Below are positions 56,263 to 64,000 of a DNA stretch of 64,000 nucleotides, piece after piece. Every line of letters begins with the position of its first letter. The first letter of the stretch is position 1. The notes under the pieces are model-generated. The model did not search any database and had not been told where the DNA came from. It saw nothing but the letters and a program-made list of their open reading frames with translations. The stretch covers positions 6,115,501-6,179,500 of the forward strand of contig NZ_LT629702.1 in the NCBI RefSeq assembly GCF_900103345.1, in the 5' to 3' direction. A program made the translations under genes and the position numbers. This DNA comes from Pseudomonas azotoformans. Its GTDB lineage: Bacteria; Pseudomonadota; Gammaproteobacteria; Pseudomonadales; Pseudomonadaceae.

Positions 56263-57072
56263 ATGAGCACAGAAGATCCGCGGTTTGCAGGCGTTGCCCG
56301 CTTGTATGGCATTGAAGGCCTGGAACGCTTGAAAGCGGCCCATGTGGCGATCGTCGGCGTCGGCGGCGTGGGCTCCTGGGCGGCCGAAGCCATGGCCCGT
56401 TGCGGGGTGGGCGAGGTTTCGCTGTTTGACCTGGACGATGTCTGCGTCAGCAACAGCAACCGCCAGTTGCATGCCCTGGACAGCACCGTAGGCAAACCCA
56501 AGGTCGAGGTGATGGCCGAGCGCCTGCGCGGCATCAACCCGGACTGCACGGTGCATGCGGTGGCCGACTTCGTAACCCGCGACACCATGGCCGAATACAT
56601 CACCCCCAACATCGATTGCGTGATCGACTGCATCGACGCGGTTAACGCCAAGGCCGCGCTGATTGCCTGGTGCAAGCGCCGCAAGATCCAGATCATCACC
56701 ACTGGCGGCGCGGGCGGGCAGATTGACCCGACGCTGATCCAGGTGTGCGACTTGAACCGTACATTCAACGACCCGCTGGCCTCGAAAGTGCGCTCAACAT
56801 TGCGTCGCGACTACGGTTTTTCGCGCACAGTGACCCGCCACTACAGCGTGCCGTGCGTGTTCTCCACCGAACAGCTTCGTTATCCCAAGCCGGACGGCAG
56901 CATTTGCCTGCAGAAGAGTTTTGTCGGGGATGGCGTGAAGCTGGACTGCGCGGGTGGGTTTGGCGCGGTGATGATGGTGACCGCCACGTTCGGCATGGTG
57001 GCGGCGACCAAGGCGGTGGACAAGATTGTGGCCGGGGTGCGTAGGCCGTCGGAGCGAGTCAAGCCCACTTAA
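56263..57072 (+). CDS. tcdA: tRNA threonylcarbamoyladenosine dehydratase TcdA
   Basis: A 269-aa E1-like, ATP-dependent enzyme that converts t6A37 in tRNA to its cyclic form. The nucleotide loop is VGVGGVGSWAAEA, with DLDDVCVSNSNRQ and the TTGGAGGQIDPT segment typical of CsdL/TcdA. Cysteine desulfurase CsdA and its partner CsdE, which in E. coli are encoded next to it and support it, follow on the opposite strand. Confidence 0.95.
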   Translation: MSTEDPRFAGVARLYGIEGLERLKAAHVAIVGVGGVGSWAAEAMARCGVGEVSLFDLDDVCVSNSNRQLHALDSTVGKPKVEVMAERLRGINPDCTVHAVADFVTRDTMAEYITPNIDCVIDCIDAVNAKAALIAWCKRRKIQIITTGGAGGQIDPTLIQVCDLNRTFNDPLASKVRSTLRRDYGFSRTVTRHYSVPCVFSTEQLRYPKPDGSICLQKSFVGDGVKLDCAGGFGAVMMVTATFGMVAATKAVDKIVAGVRRPSERVKPT

Positions 57073-57094
57073 ATCTCGGAACCCTACACAATTC

Positions 57095-57190
57095 AAATGT
57101 GGGAGGGGGCTTGCCCCCGATAGCGGTGGATCAGCCAACTTGTTCAGTGACTGACACCCTGCAATCGGGGGCAAGCCCCCTCCCACATTT
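57095..57190. repeat. REPIN, GAGGGGGCTTG class
   Basis: Inverted arms AAATGTGGGAGGGGGCTTGC and reverse complement, 96 bp. Its right end supplies two bases of the csdE stop codon, so the csdE C-terminus abuts the element. Confidence 0.92.
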
Positions 57191-57602
57191 AGCTTTGTGT
57201 ATGGCTGATTTCGCGCATGCGTTGCAGCACCGCGTTGAGGCCATTGCTGCGCGACGGTGACAGTTGACGGGAAAGCCCCAATTGATTGAACCAGTCGGGC
57301 AAGTCCACGGCCAGCAGCTCGGCAGCAGAAAGCCCATTGACCCGCGTCAGCAGCAGCGCCACCAACCCACGAATCATCCGTGCATCGCTGCTGGCGGCGA
57401 ACTGCCAGTGGCCGTCCTGCAAACGCCCCACCAACCACACCAGGCTTTCACAGCCCTGTACCAGGTTGGCGTCGACTTTGTCCTCGGCGGCCAGGGCAGG
57501 CAGCCGTTCGCCCCACTGCATCAGCATCCGCGCGCGTTGTTCCCAACTGCCGACGGACTGAAAGGCTTCCAGCGCAGCAACCGCCTCCATCGGCAGGCTC
57601 AT
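57189..57602 (-). CDS. csdE: SufE/CsdE-type sulfur acceptor protein
   Basis: A 137-aa protein that takes persulfide sulfur from CsdA. The acceptor cysteine is in VQGCESLVWLV, the conserved SufE loop. The start overlaps the csdA stop (ATGA), so the two are coupled. The REPIN directly downstream forms the end of the gene: its TAA stop overlaps the REP arm. Confidence 0.9.
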   Translation of the reverse strand: MSLPMEAVAALEAFQSVGSWEQRARMLMQWGERLPALAAEDKVDANLVQGCESLVWLVGRLQDGHWQFAASSDARMIRGLVALLLTRVNGLSAAELLAVDLPDWFNQLGLSRQLSPSRSNGLNAVLQRMREISHTQS

Positions 57603-58804
57603 CGCAGCATATCCAGCGCCTGGTCCAGCGCTTCAAAGAAGCGTTCCAGGTCATCCGAATCGTTGTACAGCGCCAGAGACACACGGATCGCCCCTGACAA
57701 GTGCATCGCCTTGAGCAACGGCATGGCGCAGTGATGCCCGGCGCGCACGGCAATGCCTTGCTCGGTGAGCAAGTGCGCAAGATCAGCGTTATGCACGCCG
57801 TCGACGACGAAGCTGACCAACGCCACCAGCGGGGAGCCCAGCACCTGCACGCCATTACGCGCTTTGAGCCCACGCAACAGGTAGTCATGCAACGCCGCTT
57901 CATGGGCCACTACCGCCTGTTGGTCCAGCGAACTCAGGTAATCCAGGCTCGCCCCCAGGCCGATCACACTGGCAATCGGCGGGGTGCCGGCCTCGAAACC
58001 CAGCGGTGCCGGACGGAAACTGGCGCTGTGGTAGTCGGCCTGTTGCACCATCTCGCCGCCAAACTGCCAGTGGCGCAGGTGGTGCAGGGCTTCGTTGCGG
58101 CCAAACAGCACGCCGACGCCGTCCGGGCCGTACAACTTGTGGCTGGAAAACACGTAGAAGTCGCAGCCCAGGGCCTGCACGTCGTGGCGGCCGTGGACGA
58201 TGCCCTGGGCGCCATCGACCACGGTCAGTGCGCCGTGGGCCTTGGCCGTGGTGATCAGCGCTTCCAGAGGCTGCCAGGCGCCGAGCACGTTGGATAACTG
58301 GCTCACCGCCAACAGGCGTGTGCGCGGGCCGATCAGCGCGGCGGCGGCTTGCAGGTCGATCACGCCGTCATCATTCAACGGCAGCACCACCAGCGTGGCG
58401 GCGCGGCGTTTGGCCAGTTGCTGCCACGGCAGCAGGTTGGCGTGGTGTTCCAGGGCGCTGACCACAATCTCATCGCCCGCATTGAATAAATGCTCAAGGC
58501 CGTAGGCCAAGAGGTTCAGCGCAGAAGTCGCGCCGTGGGTGAACACGATCTGCCCACTGTCGCCTGCATTCAACCACTGCGCGACCTTGCTGCGGCTGTC
58601 TTCGAACGCCTGGGTCGCATGGGCGCCGGGCAAGTGCTGGGCACGGTGCACATTGGCTGCGCCATTGGCGTAGTAATGGCTGATGGCATCCAACAGGGCC
58701 TGGGGCTTTTGTGTGGTGGCGGCGTTGTCCAGGTACGTCTGGTCTTGCCGTTGCAGGGTGGCGATGGCCGGGAAATCGGCGCGCCAGGGGGAGGGCACTA
58801 GCAT
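57599..58804 (-). CDS. csdA: Cysteine desulfurase CsdA (group II)
   Basis: A 401-aa PLP enzyme that releases sulfur from cysteine as an enzyme persulfide. The PLP lysine is in FSSHKLYGPDG, the catalytic cysteine in AGHHCAMPLL, and the start LDNAATTQKP is typical. CsdA passes sulfur to CsdE and supports TcdA activity. ATG at 58804 is preferred over an in-frame TTG nine bases upstream. Confidence 0.93.
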   Translation of the reverse strand: MLVPSPWRADFPAIATLQRQDQTYLDNAATTQKPQALLDAISHYYANGAANVHRAQHLPGAHATQAFEDSRSKVAQWLNAGDSGQIVFTHGATSALNLLAYGLEHLFNAGDEIVVSALEHHANLLPWQQLAKRRAATLVVLPLNDDGVIDLQAAAALIGPRTRLLAVSQLSNVLGAWQPLEALITTAKAHGALTVVDGAQGIVHGRHDVQALGCDFYVFSSHKLYGPDGVGVLFGRNEALHHLRHWQFGGEMVQQADYHSASFRPAPLGFEAGTPPIASVIGLGASLDYLSSLDQQAVVAHEAALHDYLLRGLKARNGVQVLGSPLVALVSFVVDGVHNADLAHLLTEQGIAVRAGHHCAMPLLKAMHLSGAIRVSLALYNDSDDLERFFEALDQALDMLR

Positions 58805-58868
58805 GGGGTTCAAGACTCGTATAAGCGAGCCCCAGGGGCGGGGCCCGCTAGTGGCATCGAGTGGCTGC

Positions 58869-59903
58869 TTAGTTGTGAGCGTGCAGCGCTTCGTTCAGTT
58901 CGATGGCCGATTTGTGGGTTTTGCACTCCACGGCACCGGTCTCGGAGTTGCGACGGAACAACAGGTCCGGCTGGCCGGCCAGTTCACGCGCCTTGACCAC
59001 TTTGACCAGTTGGTTCTTTTCGTCCAGCAGCGCGACCTTGGTGCCGGCGGTGACGTACAGGCCAGATTCCACGGTGTTGCGGTCGCCCAACGGGATACCG
59101 ATACCGGCGTTGGCGCCGATCAGGCAGCCTTCGCCGACCTTGATCACAATGTTGCCGCCACCCGACAGGGTGCCCATGGTGGAGCAACCGCCACCCAGGT
59201 CCGAGCCCTTGCCGACGAATACGCCCGCTGATACACGGCCTTCGATCATGCCCGGGCCTTCGGTGCCGGCGTTGAAGTTGACGAAACCTTCGTGCATCAC
59301 GGTGGTGCCTTCGCCCACGTAGGCACCCAGGCGCAGACGCGCGGCATCCGCGATACGCACGCCGCTCGGCACTACGTAGTCGGTCATTTTCGGGAACTTG
59401 TCCACCGAGAACACTTCCAGCAACTCGCCGCGCAGGCGGGCTTCGAGCTGGCGTTCGGCCAGTTCGTTGATGTCGATCGCGCCCTGGCTGGTCCAGGCCA
59501 CGTTCGGCAACTGCGGGAACACACCGGCCAGGCTCAGGCCGTGGGGCTTGACCAGGCGATGGGACAACAGGTGCAGCTTGAGGTAGGCCTCAGGCGTGGA
59601 GGTCAGTGCGGCGTCTTCTGCCAGCAGGGTGGCAACCAGCGGGGTGTGGCTTTCAGCCAGGCGGTTGAGCAGCGCGGCTTGGGTGGCGTCGACATTCTTG
59701 AGGGCATCGGCCAGTTGCAGCGCTTGGCTGATGGTGAAGGTGATGGCCTGGTTGCCTTCGGTGTAACCGAGGATCGGCGCGATGGCCGCGACGATTTCAG
59801 CCGATGGGTTGAGCAGCGGCTGTGCGTAAAACACTTCCAGCCAAGCACCTTGGCGGTTCTGAGTGCCGACGCCGAAGCCCAGGCTGAACAGGGAATTGGA
59901 CAT
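58869..59903 (-). CDS. dapD: Tetrahydrodipicolinate N-succinyltransferase
   Basis: A 344-aa enzyme of the left-handed beta-helix type using succinyl-CoA in the diaminopimelate/lysine pathway. The hexapeptide-repeat region (GAYVGEGTTVMHEGFVNF, GRVSAGVFVGKGSDLGGGCS, GEGCLIGANAGIGIPLGDR) covers about 195-290. It is the long form found in pseudomonads and actinobacteria, larger than the 274-aa E. coli enzyme. Its partner dapE is at 52043. Confidence 0.95.
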   Translation of the reverse strand: MSNSLFSLGFGVGTQNRQGAWLEVFYAQPLLNPSAEIVAAIAPILGYTEGNQAITFTISQALQLADALKNVDATQAALLNRLAESHTPLVATLLAEDAALTSTPEAYLKLHLLSHRLVKPHGLSLAGVFPQLPNVAWTSQGAIDINELAERQLEARLRGELLEVFSVDKFPKMTDYVVPSGVRIADAARLRLGAYVGEGTTVMHEGFVNFNAGTEGPGMIEGRVSAGVFVGKGSDLGGGCSTMGTLSGGGNIVIKVGEGCLIGANAGIGIPLGDRNTVESGLYVTAGTKVALLDEKNQLVKVVKARELAGQPDLLFRRNSETGAVECKTHKSAIELNEALHAHN

Positions 59904-59936
59904 GCTGTTACCTCTACAAAAATGGAAAGGGCTGGC

Positions 59937-60299
59937 CTACTTGAGGGCCGCCGAATATGTGTCTGGCTTGAAGCCAATCAGGGTTCTGTCACCGAGATCG
60001 AGCACCGGGCGCTTGATCATCGAAGGTTGTGCGAGCATCAATTCAATGGCTTTCGACTGATCGAGATCGGCTTTGCGTTCGTCTTCGAGTTTGCGAAAGG
60101 TGGTGCCCGCACGGTTCAAAACCACCTGCCAACCGTGCTCATTGCACCATTGGGTCAAGTGTTCGCGGTCGATTCCGGCCGTTTTGTAGTCGTGGAACTC
60201 ATAGTTGACGCCTTGCTCATCGAGCCAGGTGCGCGCCTTTTTCATGGTGTCGCAGGCTTTGATGCCGAAAAGGTGCAACGTTTTGCTTGAAGCGGTCAA
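59937..60299 (-). CDS. ArsC/Spx-family reductase-like protein (YffB type)
   Basis: A 120-aa thioredoxin-fold protein. A single active-site cysteine is in GIKACDTMKKA, followed by FHDYKTAGI and the RKLEDE and MIKRPVLD segments of the YffB branch of the ArsC family. Likely a glutathione-dependent thiol reductase, not a true arsenate reductase. The start codon is TTG at 60299, supported by GGGGGG seven bases upstream and no other good start. It lies 33 bases before dapD, probably one operon. Confidence 0.86.
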   Translation of the reverse strand: MTASSKTLHLFGIKACDTMKKARTWLDEQGVNYEFHDYKTAGIDREHLTQWCNEHGWQVVLNRAGTTFRKLEDERKADLDQSKAIELMLAQPSMIKRPVLDLGDRTLIGFKPDTYSAALK

Positions 60300-60513
60300 G
60301 GAATTGCCCCCCTTTGGACCAAGTGAAAATTAAAGGTCACGGATTATGCCACGACCAGCGGGACCGTGCCCCTCGTCATGCTGGCGTGCGACTTATGTGC
60401 AAAGGCCGGCCGGCAGCATAGGCGGTTAACATAGCCGGGTAATATGGCACTTCAACGGCCAGGTGTTGCCTGATGTGTGTCGTTGCAAGTCGATTGTCCG
60501 GGAAACCCGCTTT

Positions 60514-62157
60514 ATGCAAACCGCCTACACCGTTCTTATCCTGCTGATGCTGGTCAGCGTTTCGCGTCTGGTCGGGCGTGTCATTCCTCTGCCGTTGCCC
60601 CTGGTGCAGATCGCCGCCGGTGCCTTGCTGGCCTGGCCGACGCTGGGCCTGCACGTGGCGCTGGACCCGGAGTTGTTCCTGTTTCTGTTCCTGCCGCCGC
60701 TGCTGTTTTCGGATGGCTGGCGCATGCCAAAGCGTGAGTTGTGGCGGTTGCGTGGGCCGATCCTGACGTTGGCGGTGGGGTTGGTGCTGTTCACGGTGGT
60801 GGGGGCGGGTTATTTCATTCACTGGATATTGCCTACGATCCCACTGCCGGTGGCCTTCGCCTTGGCAGCTGTTTTGTCGCCGACGGATGCCGTGGCGGTG
60901 TCGGCGATTTCCCAGAACCGTCTACCTACGCCGCTGATGCACATGTTGCAGGGCGAGGCCCTGATGAACGATGCGTCGGGCCTGGTGACGTTCAAGTTTG
61001 CCTTGGCGGCGGCGTTGACCGGGGTGTTTTCCCTGGCGGATGCCAGCCTGACCTTTGTGTTGGTCGCCGTCGGTGGCTTGGCCGTTGGCGTGGCCCTGAG
61101 CTGGCTGGTCGGCCGATTGCGCGCGTGGATGATCGCCCGTGGTTGGGACGACCCGGCGACCCACGTGGTGTTCATGTTGTTGCTGCCATTCGCCGCCTAC
61201 GTGCTGGCCGAGCGCCTGGGCGCCTCGGGCATCTTGTCGGCGGTCGCCGCAGGCATGATGCAAAGCTGGCTCGACCTGCTACCGCGCCAGACCAGCACGC
61301 GCTTGCTCAATCGCAGCGTCTGGTCGCTGCTGGAGTTTGCCTTCAACGGCCTGATCTTCCTGCTGCTGGGCCTGCAACTGCCGGACATCATCAAGGCCGT
61401 GGTCAGCCACGAGACAACGCTATGGCCGACCTTGTTTTATCGCTGCCTGGATGTGATCGCGATCTTCCTGGTGTTGGTGGTGCTGCGTTTTATCTGGGTG
61501 CAAAGCATCTGGCGGCTGTCAGGCCTGTTACGCAGAGTTCGTGGGAAAAGCGAACTGACGCTGGTGCCAACCGCCCGTTCCTGCTGGCTGCTGACCGTCG
61601 GCGGTGTGCGCGGTGCCGTGACGTTGGCCGGTGTCATGTCGGTGCCGTTGCTGCTGGCGCCGGGCCAGGACTTTCCCGAGCGTGATCTGCTGATCTTCAT
61701 CGCGGCAGGCGTGATCCTCCTGTCGCTGATCGCCGCCTGTATCGCCTTGCCGTTGTTGTTACGCGGCATTGAAAAGAGCCCGGACGAGAAACGCCACAAA
61801 GAGGTCCGTGAGGCCTGGAAAAAAACGGCTGTGGCTGCGATCCATGCGCTGGAAGCAGAAGAACCCGCTGAGCCCGAAAGCCAGGATGCCGCCCAGGCGG
61901 CACTTGCCACTGAGCTCAAGGCACGGCTGATGTCGGAATATCGCCATCAATTGGAGGTGTTCAACGACTCGGCTGAGGCCCAGGCGCTGGCGCAGCAGAT
62001 GGACCTGCTCGAGCGCAAACTGCGGCTCAAGGCGCTGCGGGCGCAGCGCCTGGAGTTATACAGCCTGAGTCGTCATCACCAGATTGGTGATGACGTTCTG
62101 AGGGAGGTGTTGGCGGATCTGGATATGAGTGAGGCTAATCTGGGCCTCAAGAAATAG
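60514..62157 (+). CDS. CPA1-family Na+/H+ antiporter
   Basis: A 547-aa membrane protein with about 12 spans and a cytoplasmic helical tail (about 430-547). The transport motif is LSPTDAVAVSAI and the essential acidic pair lies in GEALMNDASGLV; GGVRGAVTLAG is also typical of NhaP/CPA1 proteins. Start at 60514; 17 upstream codons are less likely. The last 90 codons recur as a separate copy at 63041-63324 with many silent differences, so the 3' end has been replaced or duplicated. The stop overlaps the convergent protease gene by 11 bases. Confidence 0.9.
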   Translation: MQTAYTVLILLMLVSVSRLVGRVIPLPLPLVQIAAGALLAWPTLGLHVALDPELFLFLFLPPLLFSDGWRMPKRELWRLRGPILTLAVGLVLFTVVGAGYFIHWILPTIPLPVAFALAAVLSPTDAVAVSAISQNRLPTPLMHMLQGEALMNDASGLVTFKFALAAALTGVFSLADASLTFVLVAVGGLAVGVALSWLVGRLRAWMIARGWDDPATHVVFMLLLPFAAYVLAERLGASGILSAVAAGMMQSWLDLLPRQTSTRLLNRSVWSLLEFAFNGLIFLLLGLQLPDIIKAVVSHETTLWPTLFYRCLDVIAIFLVLVVLRFIWVQSIWRLSGLLRRVRGKSELTLVPTARSCWLLTVGGVRGAVTLAGVMSVPLLLAPGQDFPERDLLIFIAAGVILLSLIAACIALPLLLRGIEKSPDEKRHKEVREAWKKTAVAAIHALEAEEPAEPESQDAAQAALATELKARLMSEYRHQLEVFNDSAEAQALAQQMDLLERKLRLKALRAQRLELYSLSRHHQIGDDVLREVLADLDMSEANLGLKK

Positions 62158-62881
62158 CGGGGGCGGTCTTGGGGTAGGCTTTTTTTGCCCAGGCGATATC
62201 TCCGTCGCTCAGGGACCATGTCTCGGATTGGCCCCAGCCGCCTTGGGTCAGGTAAGGGCTGACTGCATAGTGCGTGACTGAGTCGCCATCGTAGTCCATG
62301 AAGTCGTAAGTGCTGGACCGAGGCAGAGGGAGCACGTTGGCTTGCACCCCTGACCGGTCCAACCCTGCGATACGGTTGAAGCCCTCATAGACCTTGTCCA
62401 TGTCCCACGGAATGTTGGCATCCGGGTGTTGATGGGCATGATGAGCGCCGAGCATGTGCGCGAACTCGTGCATTACCACGTAGGCGAATCGGGGATGCGT
62501 GTGGTCCTTTGGTAGCGACATCGTAGGGGCGCTGGGAGACACGTCAAGTGCTTGCGTGCCTATGGCTGATTGGCCTCCATCGCTGTTGCCAATATTCTGT
62601 GTAATGCGAACATCGCCTTCTTCTCCTGATACAAACTCAAACTTGAGATTGATGTGGGGCAGCCATTCGCTGGCGGCTTCTTTGACGGCGAGTACGTATT
62701 CATCATCCGTGTCGTACTCGTACGTGGCGATTCTGATAGTGGTGTTCTGGGGCCAGTATCTATCCGGTTCGCCGATGTTGCGACGGCTTCTGGAAAGAGT
62801 TTGCGTAGAGTCCGTGGCAGTTTCGACGGAGAGGTTGGTCGGTTGGTACTGAAAGCTGGTTTTAGGCGTGATACTTGGCAT
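62147..62881 (-). CDS. Astacin-like metzincin metalloprotease, copy 1
   Basis: A 244-aa zinc protease. The zinc site is HEFAHMLGAHH (HExxHxxGxxH). Two family hallmarks are altered: the Glu that normally follows the third His is Ala, and the Met-turn reads SVTHY instead of SIMNY as in copy 2, so the methionine is missing. There is no Sec signal; the N-terminus is rich in Ser, Thr and Pro with no acidic residue before E20, so export by another route is possible. An AGGTAAG site precedes the ATG. Paralogous to the protease at 63362. Confidence 0.82.
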   Translation of the reverse strand: MPSITPKTSFQYQPTNLSVETATDSTQTLSRSRRNIGEPDRYWPQNTTIRIATYEYDTDDEYVLAVKEAASEWLPHINLKFEFVSGEEGDVRITQNIGNSDGGQSAIGTQALDVSPSAPTMSLPKDHTHPRFAYVVMHEFAHMLGAHHAHQHPDANIPWDMDKVYEGFNRIAGLDRSGVQANVLPLPRSSTYDFMDYDGDSVTHYAVSPYLTQGGWGQSETWSLSDGDIAWAKKAYPKTAPAIS

Positions 62882-63040
62882 GGGTTCTTACCTGTGATAG
62901 GTGGGCGAATGTAATGGTTTATTCGTCCAGATCGTAGGAAGGTTCCGGTTCGACCGCCTGAGTGTGTAAGCCCGCGTTCACCTGATGTGGGCGCGGGCAG
63001 GGTGTTCAGCGGCGACGCTGAACAACATCGCGAATCCGTT

Positions 63041-63324
63041 CCGCCGCCCTGGAGGCAGCCCAAGCCGCACTCGCCACCGAACTGAAGGCGCGGTTGATGT
63101 CGGAATATCGTCATCAACTGGGGGTATTCAACGACTCGGCCAAGGCCCAGGCGCTGGCGCAACAGATGGACCTACTTGAACGCAAGTTGCGTCTCAAGGC
63201 CCTGCGGGCGCAGCGGTTGGAGTTGTATAGCCCGAGCCGTCATCACCAGATTGGTGATGACGTGTTGATGGAAGTGTTGGCGGAGCTGGATATGAGTGAG
63301 GCTCACTTGGTGCTTGCCAAGTGA
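63041..63324 (+). pseudogene. Displaced 3' fragment of the antiporter gene
   Basis: The frame reads AAQAALATELKARLMSEYRH and on to a TGA, matching the C-terminal residues of the antiporter at 60514-62157 with about 8 differences in the last 76 residues but many more silent base changes. There is no start codon or ribosome site at the beginning, and homology starts abruptly near 63041. It is a gene remnant, probably the old antiporter tail displaced when the new tail plus protease 1 entered. The upstream 62882-63040 holds nothing else recognised. Confidence 0.85.
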
Positions 63325-63361
63325 AGGCTAACGTGGGTTTGAGCAAATGTTGAGGTCGGGG

Positions 63362-64000
63362 TCAGCGACTTTGGTCCAAGGTTTTTATCTTGGACTTAGG
63401 GTAGATAAACTCCGCAAACTCTTTATCACCTTTCGATAGATCATTACCCCTAGGGATTGCGCCGCGATTTCTTATTGTACCTTCGGCAAAGCCGTAGTTC
63501 ATTATTGAGTCTTTGTCGTAACCTAAAAATATCAAGTTTTCGCGATTAAGTGGATTGAGGACAAACGCATCCGTTTCCTCCCTTGTGAGGCCGTGCTTGG
63601 CGTACTCTTGATACACTCTCTCTCTGTCGAAGTCGAGTGTGTTGTCTGGATGTTGATGTTCATGCTGCAAGCCTAAGGCATGCCCGAATTCATGCATTAT
63701 GGTGCCGGCTGTATAGTTATCATTCTCTCCTCCAAATCCAATGACCATGGTGGGCTCACTTTTTGGAATGTCATTTGCCTGTCTGCCAATTGCAGAGTTT
63801 CCGCCGGTTTGGTTATTAGCGGCTATTCTAATATCCCCGTCTGGTCCGTCGACGAACTCAAGTTTCAAATTTATGTGGGGTGCCCATTTGTTGATGCTGT
63901 CTTTCGTAAGTTCTTTTTGTTTGTCAGTCATGTTGAGGAGCGAAATTTTTATCGTCGAGTGTTGTGGCCATAGGTCAGCATTATAGGTTGCGCCCCGTTT
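63362..64000 (-). CDS. Astacin-like metzincin metalloprotease, copy 2 (5' end outside window)
   Basis: At least 212 codons; the frame is open to the right edge. Codons upstream of the first visible ATG (63931) still match copy 1 (LWPQHSTIKIS versus YWPQNTTIRIA), so the true start lies beyond 64000. The zinc site HEFGHALGLQHEH and the Met-turn SIMNYG are both complete, so this copy looks active. Base composition is low: 47 G/C of 120 at 63421-63540 by my count (39%), unlike the neighbours, suggesting recent acquisition. It sits 37 bases from the antiporter remnant, the same arrangement as copy 1 and the intact antiporter. Confidence 0.85.
   Translation of the reverse strand, partial: KRGATYNADLWPQHSTIKISLLNMTDKQKELTKDSINKWAPHINLKLEFVDGPDGDIRIAANNQTGGNSAIGRQANDIPKSEPTMVIGFGGENDNYTAGTIMHEFGHALGLQHEHQHPDNTLDFDRERVYQEYAKHGLTREETDAFVLNPLNRENLIFLGYDKDSIMNYGFAEGTIRNRGAIPRGNDLSKGDKEFAEFIYPKSKIKTLDQSR

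Noticed and set aside
62919..62946. GGAACC on the minus strand upstream of protease 1, as a possible hrp box
   Set aside because: No CCACNNA at 15 or 16 bases; the sequence there is CGAATAA.
63094..63324. A stand-alone 76-aa gene
   Set aside because: It is the in-frame C-terminus of the antiporter without its own start region; homology continues upstream of the first possible start codon.

Overview
The window is chromosomal DNA of a Pseudomonas of the P. fluorescens group. This rests on the complete wsp surface-sensing operon, the dispersed REP/REPIN elements of the fluorescens type, the high G+C coding sequence, and a gene order that (from memory, not checked) follows the P. aeruginosa blocks spdH-wsp-prfB-lysS-ppc-adk-mexLJK-plsB and rlmA-dapE-ndvB. 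No rRNA, tRNA, CRISPR array, transposase or prophage gene was seen.

Layout. 1-8722 (minus strand): polyamine import and oxidation, with a LysR regulator, two paralogous aminobutyraldehyde dehydrogenases around a complete ydcSTUV-type ABC importer, and the start of a Tat-exported FAD polyamine dehydrogenase. 8891-9598: a DUF533 protein. 9813-18231: wspABCDEFR, a chemotaxis-like relay ending in the diguanylate cyclase WspR. 18232-18881: a gene-free stretch with a REPIN, a (GCTCTG)7 repeat and a dispersed repeat. 18882-25819: prfB with its programmed frameshift, lysS, a TetR regulator, lipoproteins, a QEGLA-motif protein and a hydrolase. 25900-26698: two small genes, each behind a perfect hrp box and each with its own terminator. 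26716-37485: cell-envelope lipoproteins, ppc, adk, tsaB, rsmJ and several conserved genes. 37523-42424: mexL-mexJK efflux module. 42537-46570: the most unusual segment, a compact amino-acid halogenase cassette. 46609-62157: housekeeping genes (plsB, cold-shock protein, rlmA, dapE, ndvB, tcdA, csdAE, dapD, antiporter). 62147-64000: two astacin-like metalloproteases flanking a duplicated tail of the antiporter gene.

Main discoveries. (1) The protein at 43162-43926 has the H-x-G iron motif of radical (Fe/2-oxoglutarate) halogenases and keeps, at a constant offset, the substrate-pocket residues I recall for the lysine halogenase BesD. It is followed by a divergent serine-hydroxymethyltransferase-like PLP enzyme and two LysE/RhtB exporters, and is divergently transcribed from an Lrp/AsnC regulator across an AT-rich region with a 24-bp dyad. 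I infer a small system that makes and exports a halogenated amino acid, probably an antimetabolite. (2) Two GGAACC-N15-CCACNNA boxes precede a 106-aa glycine-rich, cysteine-free, harpin-like protein and a 64-aa orphan, which makes both candidate members of a type III secretion (HrpL-type) regulon lying away from any secretion apparatus in this window. (3) The 3' end of the antiporter gene looks like a site where a protease cassette was inserted while the antiporter tail was regenerated, leaving the old tail as a fragment.

Functions are called from motifs and remembered family features; no database search was run.
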